64,000 nucleotides of DNA from Nocardia cyriacigeorgica (lineage in GTDB: Bacteria; Actinomycetota; Actinomycetes; Mycobacteriales; Mycobacteriaceae): positions 390,245 through 454,244 of the forward strand of contig NZ_JAAGUY010000002.1 in the NCBI RefSeq assembly GCF_010868145.1, given 5' to 3'. This document shows positions 45,713 to 54,349 of this stretch, in pieces (positions within the stretch are counted from its first letter, which is position 1; each line of letters opens with the position of its first letter). The notes beneath the pieces were generated by a model. The model ran no database searches, was not told the DNA's origin, and saw only the letters and a program-made list of their open reading frames with translations. A program made the translations under genes and the position numbers.

Positions 45713-46114
45713 CTACACGGGGACGATCCGGACTCTGTCGCCGCAGAGCTTGGCCATGTCGTCGCGGTCAGAGGTCACGAGCGCTACCGGGCCAGGTTGA
45801 CGCAACGCCGCTGCTGCGACCGTCGCGTCGATGGCGTGCCGATGGCCATGTAACCCTGCCTCTTTCAGCAGCGCAGCAGCAGACCTTGCTGCGGACTCGG
45901 TGACCGGTTCGACCCGTACGCGTGACAGGATCCAACTCAGCCGAGGCAGATTCACCTTCGCGTGGCTGACTTCGACGATGGTGTTGGTTCCGATCACCAG
46001 ATCAGCGCCGATCTGGTGAAATACGTGGATCTTCGCCAGCATGCCACGATCCTCACCAACCCACAGGGCAAGTCCTTGGCTGTCGAGGACAACGGTCTCG
46101 AAGTGTCCGATCAC
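45713..46114 (-). CDS. VapC-type PIN-domain toxin
   Basis: A 133-residue ribonuclease toxin. The acidic metal-binding residues are in place: Asp in VVLDSQGLALW, Glu in NTIVEVSHAK, Asp in HAIDATVAA, and the last Asp in TSDRDDM. It starts with GTG overlapping the end of the antitoxin by 4 bases. PIN toxins cut tRNA or rRNA; the target cannot be read here. The module looks intact. Confidence 0.88.
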   Translation of the reverse strand: MIGHFETVVLDSQGLALWVGEDRGMLAKIHVFHQIGADLVIGTNTIVEVSHAKVNLPRLSWILSRVRVEPVTESAARSAAALLKEAGLHGHRHAIDATVAAAALRQPGPVALVTSDRDDMAKLCGDRVRIVPV

Positions 46115-46350
46115 GCGGCGTTGGTCCCGGCTTCGTCACCGAAGATCTCGGCCCGGGCTCGGGCGAGTTCTTCGGCGCTGAAGGCGCCATGCTCTTCCTG
46201 GTACGCGCGTAGATCCTCGGCAAGCAGTTCATGTCGCAGTTGTCGAGCAACGGCAGCTGCGACGTACCCCGAGAGATTCTCGGTGCGTTGCCGCAGCTCC
46301 GCTACCTGCTCGGAAGGGAGCGTCACCGTAATCCGCGTTGTGTCCGACAC
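46111..46350 (-). CDS. Ribbon-helix-helix (VapB-like) antitoxin
   Basis: A 79-residue antitoxin. The N-terminal strand RITVTLPSEQVAELRQRT and the helix SGYVAAAVARQLR form a ribbon-helix-helix DNA-binding domain. The acidic C-terminus (EELARARAEIFGDEAG) should bind the PIN toxin. The stop overlaps the toxin start by 4 bases. Autoregulation is usual for the family but no operator is obvious upstream. Confidence 0.82.
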   Translation of the reverse strand: MSDTTRITVTLPSEQVAELRQRTENLSGYVAAAVARQLRHELLAEDLRAYQEEHGAFSAEELARARAEIFGDEAGTNAA

Positions 46351-46387
46351 AAGGCGAGCATACCGTGATATGCATCGAAGGCAACGT

Positions 46388-47092
46388 TCAGCGCGCGATC
46401 GGGCGCAGGACTATTTCCGTCGGATGTGCGTCGCGCGCGGTGTCGACGGCATTGCGTACCGCACGTGCGACGGTTTCGGCGGTGAGGAATTCCTCCGGGC
46501 GGTACTCGCGCCCTTCGCTCGCGACGATCTCGCGCTGCATGTCGGTGGCGATGCGGCCGGGATGGATGGACGTGACGCGCAGGTCGGGTTCCTCGAGGCG
46601 CAGGGCGTCGCCGAATGCGCGCAAGGCGAACTTGCTGGCCGCGTACGAGGCCCAGCCGGCGTTGGCGCGCAGACCCGCACCGGAATTGATCAGCACCACA
46701 TGCCCGTTCGCGGCGCGCAGGGCGGGCAGCAGCAGGCGGGTCAGTTCCGCTACCGCGATGACGTTGGCTTCCATGGTCGTACGCCACTGCTCCACCGAGG
46801 ATTCGGCGATCGTGCCGAGGTCGGCGACACCCGCGTTGTGCACCAGGACGTCCAGCCGCTCGATCGACCTTACGGCCGCCGCGACGCCCGCATAGTCGGT
46901 CAGTTCGACCGGCACGCCGACAGCGACTGGCAGCTCGGCCAGGATCGCTTCGAGCGATTCCGCGGACCGTGCCCCGAGCAGCAGCTCATGAGTGGGGGCG
47001 AGGGTGCGGGCGATGGCGGCGCCCAAACCCCGAGCCGCACCGGTGATCAACGCTGTCGGGCGGGCTGAGTCAGCAGCGGAGGCAGTGGTCAT
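46388..47092 (-). CDS. Short-chain dehydrogenase/reductase
   Basis: A 234-residue SDR enzyme. The cofactor motif is TGAARGLGAA near 15-24, the NAG motif is LVHNAGVADL near 80, and the catalytic Tyr and Lys are in YAASKFALRAFGDALR. The Ser is in INSGAGLRANAG. GLG with Arg in the cofactor loop allows NADPH. The substrate is unknown. ATG 47092 is used because the upstream 37 residues of the frame are low in complexity. It follows the antitoxin gene after 38 bases but is probably separate. Confidence 0.88.
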   Translation of the reverse strand: MTTASAADSARPTALITGAARGLGAAIARTLAPTHELLLGARSAESLEAILAELPVAVGVPVELTDYAGVAAAVRSIERLDVLVHNAGVADLGTIAESSVEQWRTTMEANVIAVAELTRLLLPALRAANGHVVLINSGAGLRANAGWASYAASKFALRAFGDALRLEEPDLRVTSIHPGRIATDMQREIVASEGREYRPEEFLTAETVARAVRNAVDTARDAHPTEIVLRPIAR

Positions 47093-47341
47093 GCGGCCAA
47101 CGCTAACCGGCGGTTCAGCGCGAGGGCGGGCGGTCCCGCTCGGGCCCGGATCCTGCGCGTCGCCGGCTGTGCTCGGACCGCGTCCAGGCAGGGCCGGTCG
47201 CAACAGGGCTTCGCTGGACCGGTACGGATCCCAGGCAGAGTTGGCGGGCCGCCTGTTCCAGGGCTCCTATAGACCTCCGGACGACAGGCCCGACTCTCCA
47301 TTCGGATATGCAGCGAGGGCCGGGCGAGGTAGTTTCGCCCT

Positions 47342-47911
47342 ATGACGGATCCGTCGCACAACTACGGGCGGGAAGACCCGCACCAACAGCCGTACACGCA
47401 GCCGTACACCCAGTACTCGCAGCAGCAGCAGCAGTACGCACACCAGCCGCAGCAGTACGGGCAGGAACCGCAGCGGCAGATGCCGCAGATCAATCTCGGC
47501 AGACTCTGGGCGGGTGGTCTCGGTACGGCGGTTGTCGTCGCGCTGGTCATCGTCGTTGCGATCATGCTGGTCCGCGGGATTCTGAAGATCTCGGTCCTCT
47601 CGCCCGAAGGGGCAGGCGCCTACGGCACCGTCTCCACCACTTCCTACGCGGTGGCCGGTGCCGCCGCCGCTATCGCCGCCACCGGTCTGCTGAACCTGCT
47701 GCTGGCGTTCATGCCAAGCCCCATGCAGTTCTTCTACTGGATCACCGGCCTGCTCACCGCGCTCGCGGTGCTGCTGCCGTTCACCCTGGTCGCCGACCTC
47801 GATGCGAAGATCGCCACCGCGGTGATCAACCTGATCGCCGGGCTGTGCATCATCACGCTGCTCGGCTCGATCGGAGCCAGCGCGATTCAGCGCCCGCAAC
47901 AGCAGTACTGA
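47342..47911 (+). CDS. Four-helix membrane protein (DUF6069-like)
   Basis: A 189-residue protein. A Gln/Tyr/Pro-rich cytoplasmic head of about 50 residues (QQPYTQPYTQYSQQQQQ) is followed by four helices (TAVVVALVIVVAIMLVRGI, AVAGAAAAIAATGLLNLLLA, YWITGLLTALAVLLPFTL, INLIAGLCIITLLGSIG). The pattern matches DUF6069 membrane proteins of Nocardia and mycobacteria, function unknown. It stands alone, convergent with nothing, 249 bases from the SDR and 137 before the glucosylglycerate hydrolase. Confidence 0.78.
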   Translation: MTDPSHNYGREDPHQQPYTQPYTQYSQQQQQYAHQPQQYGQEPQRQMPQINLGRLWAGGLGTAVVVALVIVVAIMLVRGILKISVLSPEGAGAYGTVSTTSYAVAGAAAAIAATGLLNLLLAFMPSPMQFFYWITGLLTALAVLLPFTLVADLDAKIATAVINLIAGLCIITLLGSIGASAIQRPQQQY

Positions 47912-48048
47912 TCGGCTCCGTCGGCTCCGCGTGACATCGCGCCGGAGCCGGCGTCCGGCCGGTGACGCACCGAAACACCACGCTCACCGGCACGTAACAC
48001 CCACACCCCTGACAAGCGTTTCCGCCGGTCAGGCCGCAGAATAGGGGC

Positions 48049-49386
48049 ATGGTGCACCCCGGCTTCACTCCGACTCAGCTCGCCGCCCGCGCGGCCTATC
48101 TGCTGCGGGGCAACGACCTGGGCACCATGACCAGCGCCGCGCCCCGGCTGTATCCGCACATGTGGAGCTGGGACGCCGCCTTCGTCGCGGTCGGTCTGGC
48201 GCCGCTGAGCGTGGAACGGGCGGTGATCGAACTCGACACGCTGCTGTCGGCGCAGTGGAAGAACGGGATGATCCCGCACATCGTCTTCGCCAACGGTGTC
48301 GACGGTTATTTTCCCGGCCCGGCCAGGTGGGAGTGCCGCACGCTGGCCGCGAACGCGCCGGACGGTCCCGACACCTCCGGCATCACCCAGCCACCCGTGC
48401 ACGCCATCGCGGTGCAGCGCATCCTCGATCATTCCCGCAGGCACGGCCGCAGTACGCGCGCGGTGGCCGAAGAGTTCCTGAACCGGCGCTGGCCCGATCT
48501 GGTGCGCTGGCACCGCTGGCTCGCCCACGCCCGCGACCCCAAGGAGAACGGCCGGATCACGCTCTATCACGGCTGGGAGTCCGGGATGGACAATTCGCCG
48601 CGCTGGGATCGCGCCTACGCCAACGTGGTCCCCGAGGATCTCCCCGCGTATCGGCGCGAGGACGTACTGGTCGTCGCCGACCCGAGCCAGCGGCCCACCG
48701 ACCGCGAATACGACCGCTACCTGTGGCTCGTCGAGCAGATGCGGCGGGCCGGATACGACGACTACCAGCTCACCTCGACGATGAGCTTCGCCGTGGAGGA
48801 CGTGTTCGTTTCGGCCATTTTCGCGATGGCGTGCGAGGTACTCGCCCAGATCGGCGAGGATTACCACCAGCCCCATGCCGATGTGCGCGATCTGTATCGC
48901 TGGGCGAAACGGTTTCGCACGGGAGTCGTCGCTTCCGCGGATGAACGTAGCGGTGCGGCGCGCGATTTCGACGTTAGATTGCAGCGCTGGATCCCCACCG
49001 AGACGCTGTCGATGTTCGCGCCGCTGCTGTGTGGCGGGCTGGAGCGTGACGCCGAACGCGCGTTACTCCGCTCCTTCGAGGGACCGCGCTTCTGTGGCCA
49101 CCCCGACCTGCGCTACGCGCTACCGCCGTCGACGTCACCGGTGTCCAAGGACTTCCGGCCGCGCGAATACTGGCGCGGCCCGGTCTGGCCGGTGATGACC
49201 TGGTTGTTCTCCTGGGCCTTCGCCCGCCGCGGCTGGGCCGAACGCTCCTACATGCTGCGCGCCGAGGGCCTGCGACAAGCCAGCGACGGCAGCTTCGCCG
49301 AGTACTACGAACCCTTCACTGGCGAACCGCTCGGCAGCATGCAACAGTCGTGGACGGCCGCGTCGGTGCTGGACTGGCTCGGCTGA
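48049..49386 (+). CDS. ggh: Glucosylglycerate hydrolase
   Basis: A 445-residue GH63-type enzyme splits glucosylglycerate to glucose and glycerate. Long stretches match the characterised mycobacterial enzyme: RAAYLLRGNDLGTMT, AQWKNGMIPHIVFANG, GWESGMDNSPRWD, SPVSKDFRPREYWRGPVWPV and LRQASDGSFAEYYEPFTGEP. Conserved Asp and Glu in these regions supply catalysis. Glucosylglycerate is a nitrogen-starvation solute and methylglucose-lipopolysaccharide precursor. The product glycerate could feed the glycerate kinase gene at 63778 (inference). There is no signal peptide. Confidence 0.9.
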   Translation: MVHPGFTPTQLAARAAYLLRGNDLGTMTSAAPRLYPHMWSWDAAFVAVGLAPLSVERAVIELDTLLSAQWKNGMIPHIVFANGVDGYFPGPARWECRTLAANAPDGPDTSGITQPPVHAIAVQRILDHSRRHGRSTRAVAEEFLNRRWPDLVRWHRWLAHARDPKENGRITLYHGWESGMDNSPRWDRAYANVVPEDLPAYRREDVLVVADPSQRPTDREYDRYLWLVEQMRRAGYDDYQLTSTMSFAVEDVFVSAIFAMACEVLAQIGEDYHQPHADVRDLYRWAKRFRTGVVASADERSGAARDFDVRLQRWIPTETLSMFAPLLCGGLERDAERALLRSFEGPRFCGHPDLRYALPPSTSPVSKDFRPREYWRGPVWPVMTWLFSWAFARRGWAERSYMLRAEGLRQASDGSFAEYYEPFTGEPLGSMQQSWTAASVLDWLG

Positions 49387-49629
49387 AAACTTGCCGGTCA
49401 CGCGAGTTTTACTGTTCCGCCACCGGGCGTCGTGACGCCGCACACCCGCTACCCCGATACTCGGGTACAACGTCGACCCAGGTCGGAGGCCGATGATGAG
49501 GGCGAGGGCGCGGTTCGCCGCAGCGCAATCCGAGGTGGTCGGCCGGGCGTGCAGGGCGAATCGTCGTGGCGGTCGGCCCCATTCGTCCGGATACTGGGTG
49601 GAACGCCATGGCAGGTCGGAGGCTCGGAT

Positions 49630-50544
49630 ATGACACAGGCACAGCGGTTCGCGCCCGAGGTGATCGCAGCGGGCGAGACCTGGGGCATCTCAGGCGGCGA
49701 CTTCCTGCTGGTGTACATCCCGGTCGCATTGCTCGCCATCGCGGCAGGGCTGTATTTGCAGCGCAAGTACACCTACCGGCGGGCGTCCGAGTGGGACGGC
49801 GTCTCGCTGGAGAAGCTGACGGCTCCGGAGACCGCGATGCTGTTCGGCGAGGAACGCGCGGTGACCACGGCGGTGACGCTGCTGCGCAGCCACGACATCA
49901 TCGATTCGGAGGGCACGCCGACCCGGCTACCGACCGTGGCCGACCGCGCTCAACTGGATTGGTTCACCCTCGCGATCTATGACGCGATCAGCCATAAGAA
50001 AGAGACGATCGCCGATATCACCCGAGAGGCCGCCGTGCCGCTCGGACAGCTGCGCACCGCACTGGTCGAGCGCGGCTACATCACCGGTGACGTGGATCGG
50101 CGCGACGCTCGTGATGCCGGTATGCCAATCCTGATCGTCGGTGTCCTCGGGCTCGTCCGTTTCATCGCCGGGATCATCGCGGGCAATCCATCGGGATTCC
50201 TGGTGCCGTGCCTGCTCGTGCTGGCATTCACCGCATGGTGGGTGATGACCCCTGATCCGCTGACACCGCGCGGTGAGGCGGCCAAGGCACGCGCCATCTC
50301 CGACAATTCGCATCTGCGCCCGTCGAATTCGCCCGCGTACACCACCTACGGTGTCGGCGCCGCCGCGGTCGCGGTCGCGGTATTCGGTGTTGCGGCCCTG
50401 ACGGTGCTCGATCCTGGTCTCGCGCAGGCGGTGCAGCCGCCGACCGGGGGTGCCGATGGCGGTGGGAGCGGCGGCGATGGTGGCGGTGACGGCGGCGGAT
50501 GCGGTGGCGGTGGCTGCGGTGGCTGTGGTGGCTGCGGCGGGTGA
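49630..50544 (+). CDS. TIGR04222-type membrane protein with Gly/Cys tail
   Basis: A 304-residue protein with about four helices (first at LLVYIPVALLAIAAGLYLQ; two near ILIVGVLGLVRFIAGI and LVPCLLVLAFTAWWVM; last YGVGAAAVAVAVFGVAAL). A soluble middle region lies about 50-180. The last 35 residues are nearly all Gly with four Cys: 291, 296, 299, 302. TIGR04222 proteins often end in such low-complexity tails and lie beside DUF692 enzymes, which oxidise Cys in peptides. The enzyme gene starts 4 bases after the stop. The tail is a plausible substrate (inference). Confidence 0.82.
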   Translation: MTQAQRFAPEVIAAGETWGISGGDFLLVYIPVALLAIAAGLYLQRKYTYRRASEWDGVSLEKLTAPETAMLFGEERAVTTAVTLLRSHDIIDSEGTPTRLPTVADRAQLDWFTLAIYDAISHKKETIADITREAAVPLGQLRTALVERGYITGDVDRRDARDAGMPILIVGVLGLVRFIAGIIAGNPSGFLVPCLLVLAFTAWWVMTPDPLTPRGEAAKARAISDNSHLRPSNSPAYTTYGVGAAAVAVAVFGVAALTVLDPGLAQAVQPPTGGADGGGSGGDGGGDGGGCGGGGCGGCGGCGG

Positions 50545-50548
50545 GATC

Positions 50549-51412
50549 GTGAACGGTCTGCTGCCCGACGAGGCGCTCGGCATCGGCTGGCGGCCCGAGA
50601 TCTGCGGGCTGATCGACCAGCTCGATGGTCTCGGTTTCTGCGAGGTGATCGCGGAATCGCTGCCCGCTGCCCGTGTGCCCCCTGAGTTGGCGGCTTTGCG
50701 CGCGCGGGGGACGGTTGTTGTCCCGCACGGTGTCACGCTGTCGCTCGGCGGCGTCGACCCGGTGGACGACAAGCGGATCGCCCGCCTCGCGGAGTCCGCG
50801 AACCGGGTGTCCGCGCCGCTAGTGAGCGAGCATGTCGCGTTCGTGCGCGCCGGCGGACTCGAAGCCGGCCACCTGTTGCCCGTGCCGCGAACGCGAACCT
50901 CGCTGGAGGTGTTGACGCGCAATATCGTCCGTACCCAGGAGGGCCTGCCGGTTCCGCTCGCGGTCGAAAACATCGCCGCGCTATTCGACTGGCCCGATGA
51001 CGAATTCACCGAATCGGAATTCCTCACCGAATTGGTCGAACGCACCGGCGTGTACCTGCTGATCGATATCGCCAACGTCTACGCCAACGCCCGCAACCGC
51101 TCCCGCGACCCGATCACCGAATTACGTCGGCTCCCCACCGACCGGCTCGCCTACTGCCATGTCGCAGGCGGCACCGTATCCAGTGGCCGCTACCACGACA
51201 CGCATCAGCATCCGGTGCCTACCGAAGTGCTCGCGCTGGTAGCCGAATTCACCACCACCTGTCCCGCGCCGTTGATGCTCGAACGCGATGGCAACTATCC
51301 GCCAGCGGATGAACTGCTCGACGAACTCGACGCCATCGCCAATGCGGCGGCTCGTGCGTCGATCACCGCCCGCGCCCGCGCCGCGGCCCCACCGCTGCGG
51401 GGAAGAGTGTGA
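50549..51412 (+). CDS. DUF692 (MNIO) iron-dependent oxidase-like protein
   Basis: A 287-residue TIM-barrel protein of the MbnB/TglH/BufB family, which use several irons to modify Cys in peptides. Likely metal ligands and active-site residues are visible in VVPHGVTLSLGG, LVSEHVAF, VENIAALF, IDIANVYANARN, HVAGG, DTHQHPVP and MLERDGNYP. GTG 50549 is chosen because an earlier frame overlaps the Gly/Cys tail of the neighbour. It overlaps the next gene by 4 bases. The reaction on the neighbour's tail is inferred. Confidence 0.85.
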   Translation: MNGLLPDEALGIGWRPEICGLIDQLDGLGFCEVIAESLPAARVPPELAALRARGTVVVPHGVTLSLGGVDPVDDKRIARLAESANRVSAPLVSEHVAFVRAGGLEAGHLLPVPRTRTSLEVLTRNIVRTQEGLPVPLAVENIAALFDWPDDEFTESEFLTELVERTGVYLLIDIANVYANARNRSRDPITELRRLPTDRLAYCHVAGGTVSSGRYHDTHQHPVPTEVLALVAEFTTTCPAPLMLERDGNYPPADELLDELDAIANAAARASITARARAAAPPLRGRV

Positions 51413-51909
51413 TTACCGTGGGCTTCAGGACTTCTCGAGGACAGCTGCCCCGTCGGTCCGGCGTTGGCGAAGCCGGTGCCGAAGCTTCGGGCCGGACCAT
51501 GAATCGCGTATCGGGACAATCCGCGGACTTGGCGACGGAACAGTGCGTCCCGCAGGGTGCTTCGCTCGCCGCAGTTCATGCTCTCGGCGAGCAGCAGGCC
51601 GCACTGGTCCGCGCCTTGGTCGCGGGCGCCGCGCCCCCACCCGGTTTCGATGACGATGCCGTCCTCGCAGCGGAAACCGCTCTCCTCCGAAAACGTGCAG
51701 GGATCGTTGCCCGCCACCACCCGATGGTCGCCCACGCAGCGGGCCCTGACTTCGAGCAGCGGTTCGCATCCTGGGCGCGAGGACGACCGAAGATCTCCAC
51801 CGACGCCGACATCGCCGGTTTCGCGAAGCATATGGGGATCGAGCTGCCCGATCGGAAAGACAGCATCGGATTCCGGATTCGCTCGCTCCTGCGCTCGATG
51901 TGGCGATGA
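51409..51909 (+). CDS. DUF692-associated partner protein (SCO6045-like)
   Basis: A 166-residue protein. It starts with GTG in the DUF692 stop (GTGA). The core SLAAVHALGEQQAALVRALV, PPPGFDDDAVLAAETALLRK and RHHPMVAHAAGPDFEQRFA resembles a small protein found after DUF692 genes in Streptomyces. By analogy with MbnC and TglI, it may bind the substrate or aid the oxidase. An internal ATG at 51499 would give 136 residues and removes a low-complexity head. It closes a three-gene operon. Confidence 0.75.
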   Translation: MITVGFRTSRGQLPRRSGVGEAGAEASGRTMNRVSGQSADLATEQCVPQGASLAAVHALGEQQAALVRALVAGAAPPPGFDDDAVLAAETALLRKRAGIVARHHPMVAHAAGPDFEQRFASWARGRPKISTDADIAGFAKHMGIELPDRKDSIGFRIRSLLRSMWR

Positions 51910-52233
51910 CGCCCCACACCACTGGCCGCCTCCTACAACCCCGCCGAGGTCGAACAAGCCGACGCCGAGGTCCAGGAATGGATCGCCTTCGACGGTGAAG
52001 TCCGCGAGGCCGGAATCTTCGTGCACGAGGCAGGCCTGCACCCCGGTCACGACGCACGGACCGTCACGGTCCGCGACGGCGAAGTCGCAGTCGACAAGGG
52101 TGTCACCGGCAATGTGGGCGCAGGGTTCTACGTGCTCGATGTCCCCGACGTGGACACCGCCATCCACTGGGCCCATCGCATCCCCACCGCCCGCTACGGC
52201 CACGTCGAAGTCCGCCAGGTCGTGGAGTTCTGA
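51910..52233 (+). pseudogene. Truncated YCII-type remnant
   Basis: Directly after the partner gene stop, in the same frame, the sequence reads like the C-terminal two thirds of a YCII-related protein: NPAEVEQADAEVQEWIAF, AGIFVHEAGLHPGHDA and GFYVLDVPDVDTAIHWAHR, ending HVEVRQVVEF. No start codon precedes it; the first GTG (52021) is mid-domain. The DGPF motif is also missing, replaced by DKGVTGNVGAG. It looks like a decayed gene fused in frame across a stop. A short functional product from 52021 is possible. Confidence 0.55.
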
Positions 52234-52248
52234 CCACCAGGCGTGCGA

Positions 52249-53292
52249 TCAGAGCGAGCGAGCGCGCATCCGCACCGCATCGAGTACCGCTCGCCCTGCC
52301 TCCACGTCACCCACAGCAACCCGGACACTTCCATCGGGATATGCCCTGGCCCCTATTCCAGCTCGGCGCAGAGCCGTCGCGACGCCTGGACCGGGCAGGT
52401 AGAGGAAGTTGGCATAGCTGTAAGGGACCTCGATGCCCATGTGGCGCAGGGCCTCGCGGAGAGATTCGCGTTCCTCGGTGATCCGGGCAACGCGGACCGC
52501 GAGTTCGGGTTCGGCGGCGTACGACGCCGAGACGGCGGTGACTGCGAATGTCGGGGTTCCGAAGGGGAGTTGCAGGTGGCGGATGCGGGTGATCAGCTCG
52601 GTGTTGCCGATGGCGTAACCGATGCGTAGGCCTGCCAGGCCGTATGCCTTGGAAAAAGTCCGCAGGATCAGCAGATTCGGGTGGCGGGCCAGCAGGGTGC
52701 TCGAGTCGATGCGGTCGTTGGCGGGGAGGAATTCGACGTACGCCTCGTCCAGGATCACCGGGACGCTCGTCGGGATCGCACGTAGGAACGAGCGCAGGTC
52801 GCGCTTGGAAACGAGGGTTCCGGTGGGGTTGTGTGGACGACACAGCACCACCAGCCGCGTTCGGCTGCTGACGGCGCGTGCCATCGCTCGGAGGTCCTGG
52901 TCGCCCGCGGCGTCGAGCGGCACACCGACGACGTCGACGCCGGTCATCCCGGCCATGATCGGGTAGCCGTCGAACGTCGGCATGCCAAGCACCATGTCCG
53001 CGCCGGGCCCGGCCAGCGTGTGGAGGATCTGCATGGCCACCCCGGTGGCTCCGGAGCCGACAACCACCTGGTCCGGGCGCACACCGAGTTGGCCGGCGAC
53101 GACGCTTGGCAGCCGCGCGGGCAGGAACTCGGGATACCTGTTCGCCCGCCCCAGTTCCCGCTGGATCGCCGCACGCACCGAAGGCAAAGGCGGGAACGGA
53201 TTCTCGCTCAAACTCAGATCGAACCGGACCGACGGTGCAGCGGTGTGACATCGCCGCGACGACCGGCTGCGGTCTGCCACCTGAATGCTCAT
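52249..53292 (-). CDS. HisC-like PLP-dependent aminotransferase
   Basis: A 347-residue class I/II aminotransferase close to histidinol-phosphate and aromatic aminotransferases. The PLP Lys is in FSKAYGLAGLRIGY. Other markers are SENPFPPLPSVRAAI, VGSGATGVAMQIL, CRPHNPTGTLV and ILDEAYVEF. It is the last of four overlapping or adjoining genes and follows the ketosynthase III-like gene after 19 bases. No his genes are nearby, so it is likely part of a small biosynthetic pathway. ATG 53292 is used; GTG 53307 is possible. Confidence 0.87.
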   Translation of the reverse strand: MSIQVADRSRSSRRCHTAAPSVRFDLSLSENPFPPLPSVRAAIQRELGRANRYPEFLPARLPSVVAGQLGVRPDQVVVGSGATGVAMQILHTLAGPGADMVLGMPTFDGYPIMAGMTGVDVVGVPLDAAGDQDLRAMARAVSSRTRLVVLCRPHNPTGTLVSKRDLRSFLRAIPTSVPVILDEAYVEFLPANDRIDSSTLLARHPNLLILRTFSKAYGLAGLRIGYAIGNTELITRIRHLQLPFGTPTFAVTAVSASYAAEPELAVRVARITEERESLREALRHMGIEVPYSYANFLYLPGPGVATALRRAGIGARAYPDGSVRVAVGDVEAGRAVLDAVRMRARSL

Positions 53293-53311
53293 CGCGCTGG
53301 GCTCCACATAT

Positions 53312-54349
53312 TCATCGCCCCGCACCCCAGCGCACCGCAGCGGCGGCGGCGAAATCACCGGCGTGGGCGAACGCTGACATGAGGACAACAGATCCGTTGC
53401 GCAGCCGACCTGCCCGGTTCTCGACATCCAAGGTCACCGGAATCCCCGCGGCGAACAGGTTTCCACAGCTGTCGAACGTATCGGGATGACGCTCGGCCGG
53501 CAGCTCCAACGCATCATGCCAATTGCGCAGGAACAACCGATTGGGCTGATTGGTGATGAAGGTATCGATATCGCGGCCCTTCACCCCGATCCGATCGCAC
53601 ACCGCCAGCGCCACCTCGGGAACCAGCCGATTTCCGCGCGCGAAAACCTTGGTGATCTTCGATTCGGTGAAGCTCACGCAGCCCTGTCCCTCGCCGGGCT
53701 CCCAGTACTTGCGGTCGCCGTTGGTGGAAAAGTCCATGTCGCCGGCGAATTCGGGATAGGTGCGGCATTCGATGTCCAGAATCGGCGCGCTGTCGTCGCG
53801 CACGAGCAGACCGACACCACATCCGTCACCGGGCACGGGTGCCTGGGCGAGTTTACGGATATCAGGCTGGGTGAATACCGGGCCCGCGCAATTCTGGGTC
53901 GCGGCGATGAGCGCGGTTCTGGCGTCGGTAGTGCGCATGATGGTCTGGGCCAGCGCCATCATGTGCACGAACGCCGCGCAGCCGCCGTTGTGCAGGTCGA
54001 AGACCCAGCCGGGCTTGGCGCCGAGCCTGCGCGCCACTTCGGGGCCGCAGCCCATGACCGGATTGTCGGGCAACTGGGTATGAGTGAGGAGAATGTCGAC
54101 GCTCGACAGCAAGTCGGTGCCGTGTCGTTCGATCAACGGGGCCACCGCGCGCTCGACCATATCGACAGCGGTCTCGTCGCGGGCGACGTGATGGCGCGTC
54201 TTCGGCGAACGGAACATGACATTCTTCGCCATGCGATCCGACCGGGAGAACTGGGTGAAGTACTCCGTCCCGATCGGCTCGCCGGGCAGATAGCTCGCCA
54301 CATCGATCAGGCTGACCAGCGGCGGGCGTGGCGCGTCAGGGTCTGTCAT
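53312..54349 (-). CDS. Ketosynthase III-like protein with altered catalytic His
   Basis: A 345-residue thiolase-fold protein. The nucleophile is Cys near 124 (HNGGCAAF). The usual His of the HQAN motif is Asn (TNQPNR, near 267), and the third residue, Asn near 297, is kept in SCGNLFAAG. Loss of His argues against decarboxylative condensation and for acyl transfer, as in some KSIII-like acyltransferases (inference). ATG 54349 overlaps the upstream stop by 1 base (TGATG); ATG 54361 adds 4 residues. It is flanked by SRPBCC and aminotransferase genes in one operon. Confidence 0.85.
   Translation of the reverse strand: MTDPDAPRPPLVSLIDVASYLPGEPIGTEYFTQFSRSDRMAKNVMFRSPKTRHHVARDETAVDMVERAVAPLIERHGTDLLSSVDILLTHTQLPDNPVMGCGPEVARRLGAKPGWVFDLHNGGCAAFVHMMALAQTIMRTTDARTALIAATQNCAGPVFTQPDIRKLAQAPVPGDGCGVGLLVRDDSAPILDIECRTYPEFAGDMDFSTNGDRKYWEPGEGQGCVSFTESKITKVFARGNRLVPEVALAVCDRIGVKGRDIDTFITNQPNRLFLRNWHDALELPAERHPDTFDSCGNLFAAGIPVTLDVENRAGRLRNGSVVLMSAFAHAGDFAAAAAVRWGAGR

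Noticed and set aside
49386..49408. AAAACT...AGTTTT hairpin after the glucosylglycerate hydrolase
   Set aside because: Six-pair AT stem with a long loop; too weak to call a terminator.
50450..50548. Earlier DUF692 start over the Gly/Cys tail
   Set aside because: The extra 33 residues are an Ala/Val-rich misreading of the Gly/Cys codons of the upstream gene in another frame.
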